DNA of 6,918 nucleotides from Solobacterium sp. (GTDB taxonomy: Bacteria; Bacillota_I; Bacilli_A; Erysipelotrichales; Erysipelotrichaceae). Position 1 is the first letter of the stretch; each line of letters starts with the position of its first letter. The stretch covers positions 1-6,918 of the forward strand of contig JAEEYJ010000214.1 of the NCBI GenBank assembly GCA_016291725.1, written 5' to 3'. Position numbers and translations under genes: made by a program. The notes under the pieces are model-generated. The model saw only the letters and a list, made by a program, of their open reading frames with translations. It searched no databases and had not been told where the DNA came from. Below, piece by piece: positions 6,365 through 6,918 of the stretch.

Positions 6365-6918
6365 ATGAAACATTGGATGATGATTCCTGCAGCCTGTGTT
6401 CTGCTGTGCGCCTGTGCACAGGAGACACAGCCGGAGGACGACAGCAGTACAGAGATTCCTTCCGCAGCCAGAACGGACAGCGTGTACACGGAAACCTTCC
6501 GGTGCACCTATGAGCTTTCCTATCCCAACAACACCATGCAGACATTCGACCTGGACGGTGTACTGGAAGTGGAGGGGGATGAAGCACACTACACCCAGAA
6601 TATCTACGGCAACGGCGCATCCTCCGCGCTGGAAGGCTGGTATTACGGCGGACGGCTGTACAATACCTACAACGGGGTAGACTACTACGAGGACATGACA
6701 CTGGACCAGCTGAAGCAGGCGATGCAGGTGCAGCTGGAGCCGTATGTCCCCGCAAAGAGCGAATACAGCGATGTACAGATCACCGATGACACGGTTGTAT
6801 ACACATTGACGCAGAAAGCAGCGGAAAGGATCTTCCTGGAGCACTATGACTTCTACGGATTCGATCAGGTCAAAGGGGTGGAGATTCTGGACGGGACAAT
6901 CACGCAGACCATCGAGGA
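6365..6918 (+). CDS. Putative secreted lipoprotein, family unknown (3'-truncated by window edge)
   Basis: I do not recognise the family. The frame stays open for 184 codons to the end of the window. The N-terminus MKHWMMIPAACVLLCAC is a short signal peptide with a lipobox-like LCAC at 14-17, so C17 would be lipidated and the protein anchored outside the membrane. An acidic, serine-rich linker (about 18-40) follows. The rest looks like beta strands with many tyrosines (residues 76-108 include Y76, Y81, Y93, Y94, Y99, Y102, Y107 and Y108), then a likely helix with LDQLKQAM. This reminds me weakly of LolA/LprG-like lipid-binding or DUF-type Firmicute lipoproteins; that is inference. Codon use matches the neighbours. 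No good Shine-Dalgarno precedes 6365; an in-frame ATG at 6347 would add MTIIRF but has GGGAAG only one base away. Confidence 0.75.
   Translation, partial: MKHWMMIPAACVLLCACAQETQPEDDSSTEIPSAARTDSVYTETFRCTYELSYPNNTMQTFDLDGVLEVEGDEAHYTQNIYGNGASSALEGWYYGGRLYNTYNGVDYYEDMTLDQLKQAMQVQLEPYVPAKSEYSDVQITDDTVVYTLTQKAAERIFLEHYDFYGFDQVKGVEILDGTITQTIE

Noticed and set aside
6097..6844. Other-frame open readings across rplQ and the lipoprotein gene (6097-6513 +, 6396-6680 +, 6227-6844 -)
   Set aside because: The first crosses the rplQ end and the terminator and the others overlap the lipobox-bearing frame; translations are disordered and Arg/Cys-rich, whereas the 6365 frame has a signal peptide and balanced composition.

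Overview
The window is a compact, entirely plus-strand stretch of the conserved spc and alpha ribosomal-protein operons of a bacterium. It runs from the end of rplF (L6) through rplR, rpsE, rplO, secY, adk, infA, rpmJ, rpsM, rpsK and rpoA to rplQ. A rho-independent terminator follows, then the 5' part of a lipoprotein gene that runs off the right edge. Nearly every gene has a strong purine-rich Shine-Dalgarno site 5-10 bases before an ATG. Intergenic gaps range from 1 to 59 bases, so the housekeeping block looks like one transcription unit whose start lies left of the window.

The layout suggests a Firmicute (Bacillota). adk follows secY, infA and rpmJ sit inside the cluster, and rpsD is absent between rpsK and rpoA. 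Two genes usual in this block are missing: rpmD (L30) between rpsE and rplO, and map (methionine aminopeptidase) between adk and infA. From memory of such operons, L30 loss together with an L17 beginning MWNRKFGRK fits the Erysipelotrichia/Mollicutes side of the phylum. That placement is inference and low confidence. Base composition is moderate, not the very low GC of Mycoplasma.

By region: 2-1758 encodes large- and small-subunit proteins L6 (partial), L18, S5 and L15. 1760-3043 is the SecY translocon channel, starting one base after the rplO stop. 3060-3710 is a zinc-type adenylate kinase. 3711-3769 is a 59-base leader carrying a strong GNRA hairpin and a second small inverted repeat in front of infA. 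3770-4128 encodes IF-1 and the zinc protein L36, with a small hairpin at their junction and a local drop in GC. 4149-6299 encodes S13, S11, RNA polymerase alpha and L17. 6308-6336 is the terminator, and 6365-6918 an unrecognised tyrosine-rich lipoprotein.

Together the genes supply ribosome parts, translation initiation, the transcription core, nucleotide balance and membrane protein export, co-ordinated by co-transcription. I see no mobile element, CRISPR array, tRNA, rRNA or defence gene. No new biological system is visible here. The points worth a second look are the missing genes, the structured infA leader, the compositional dip around infA-rpmJ-rpsM and the lipoprotein gene with its possibly leaderless start.
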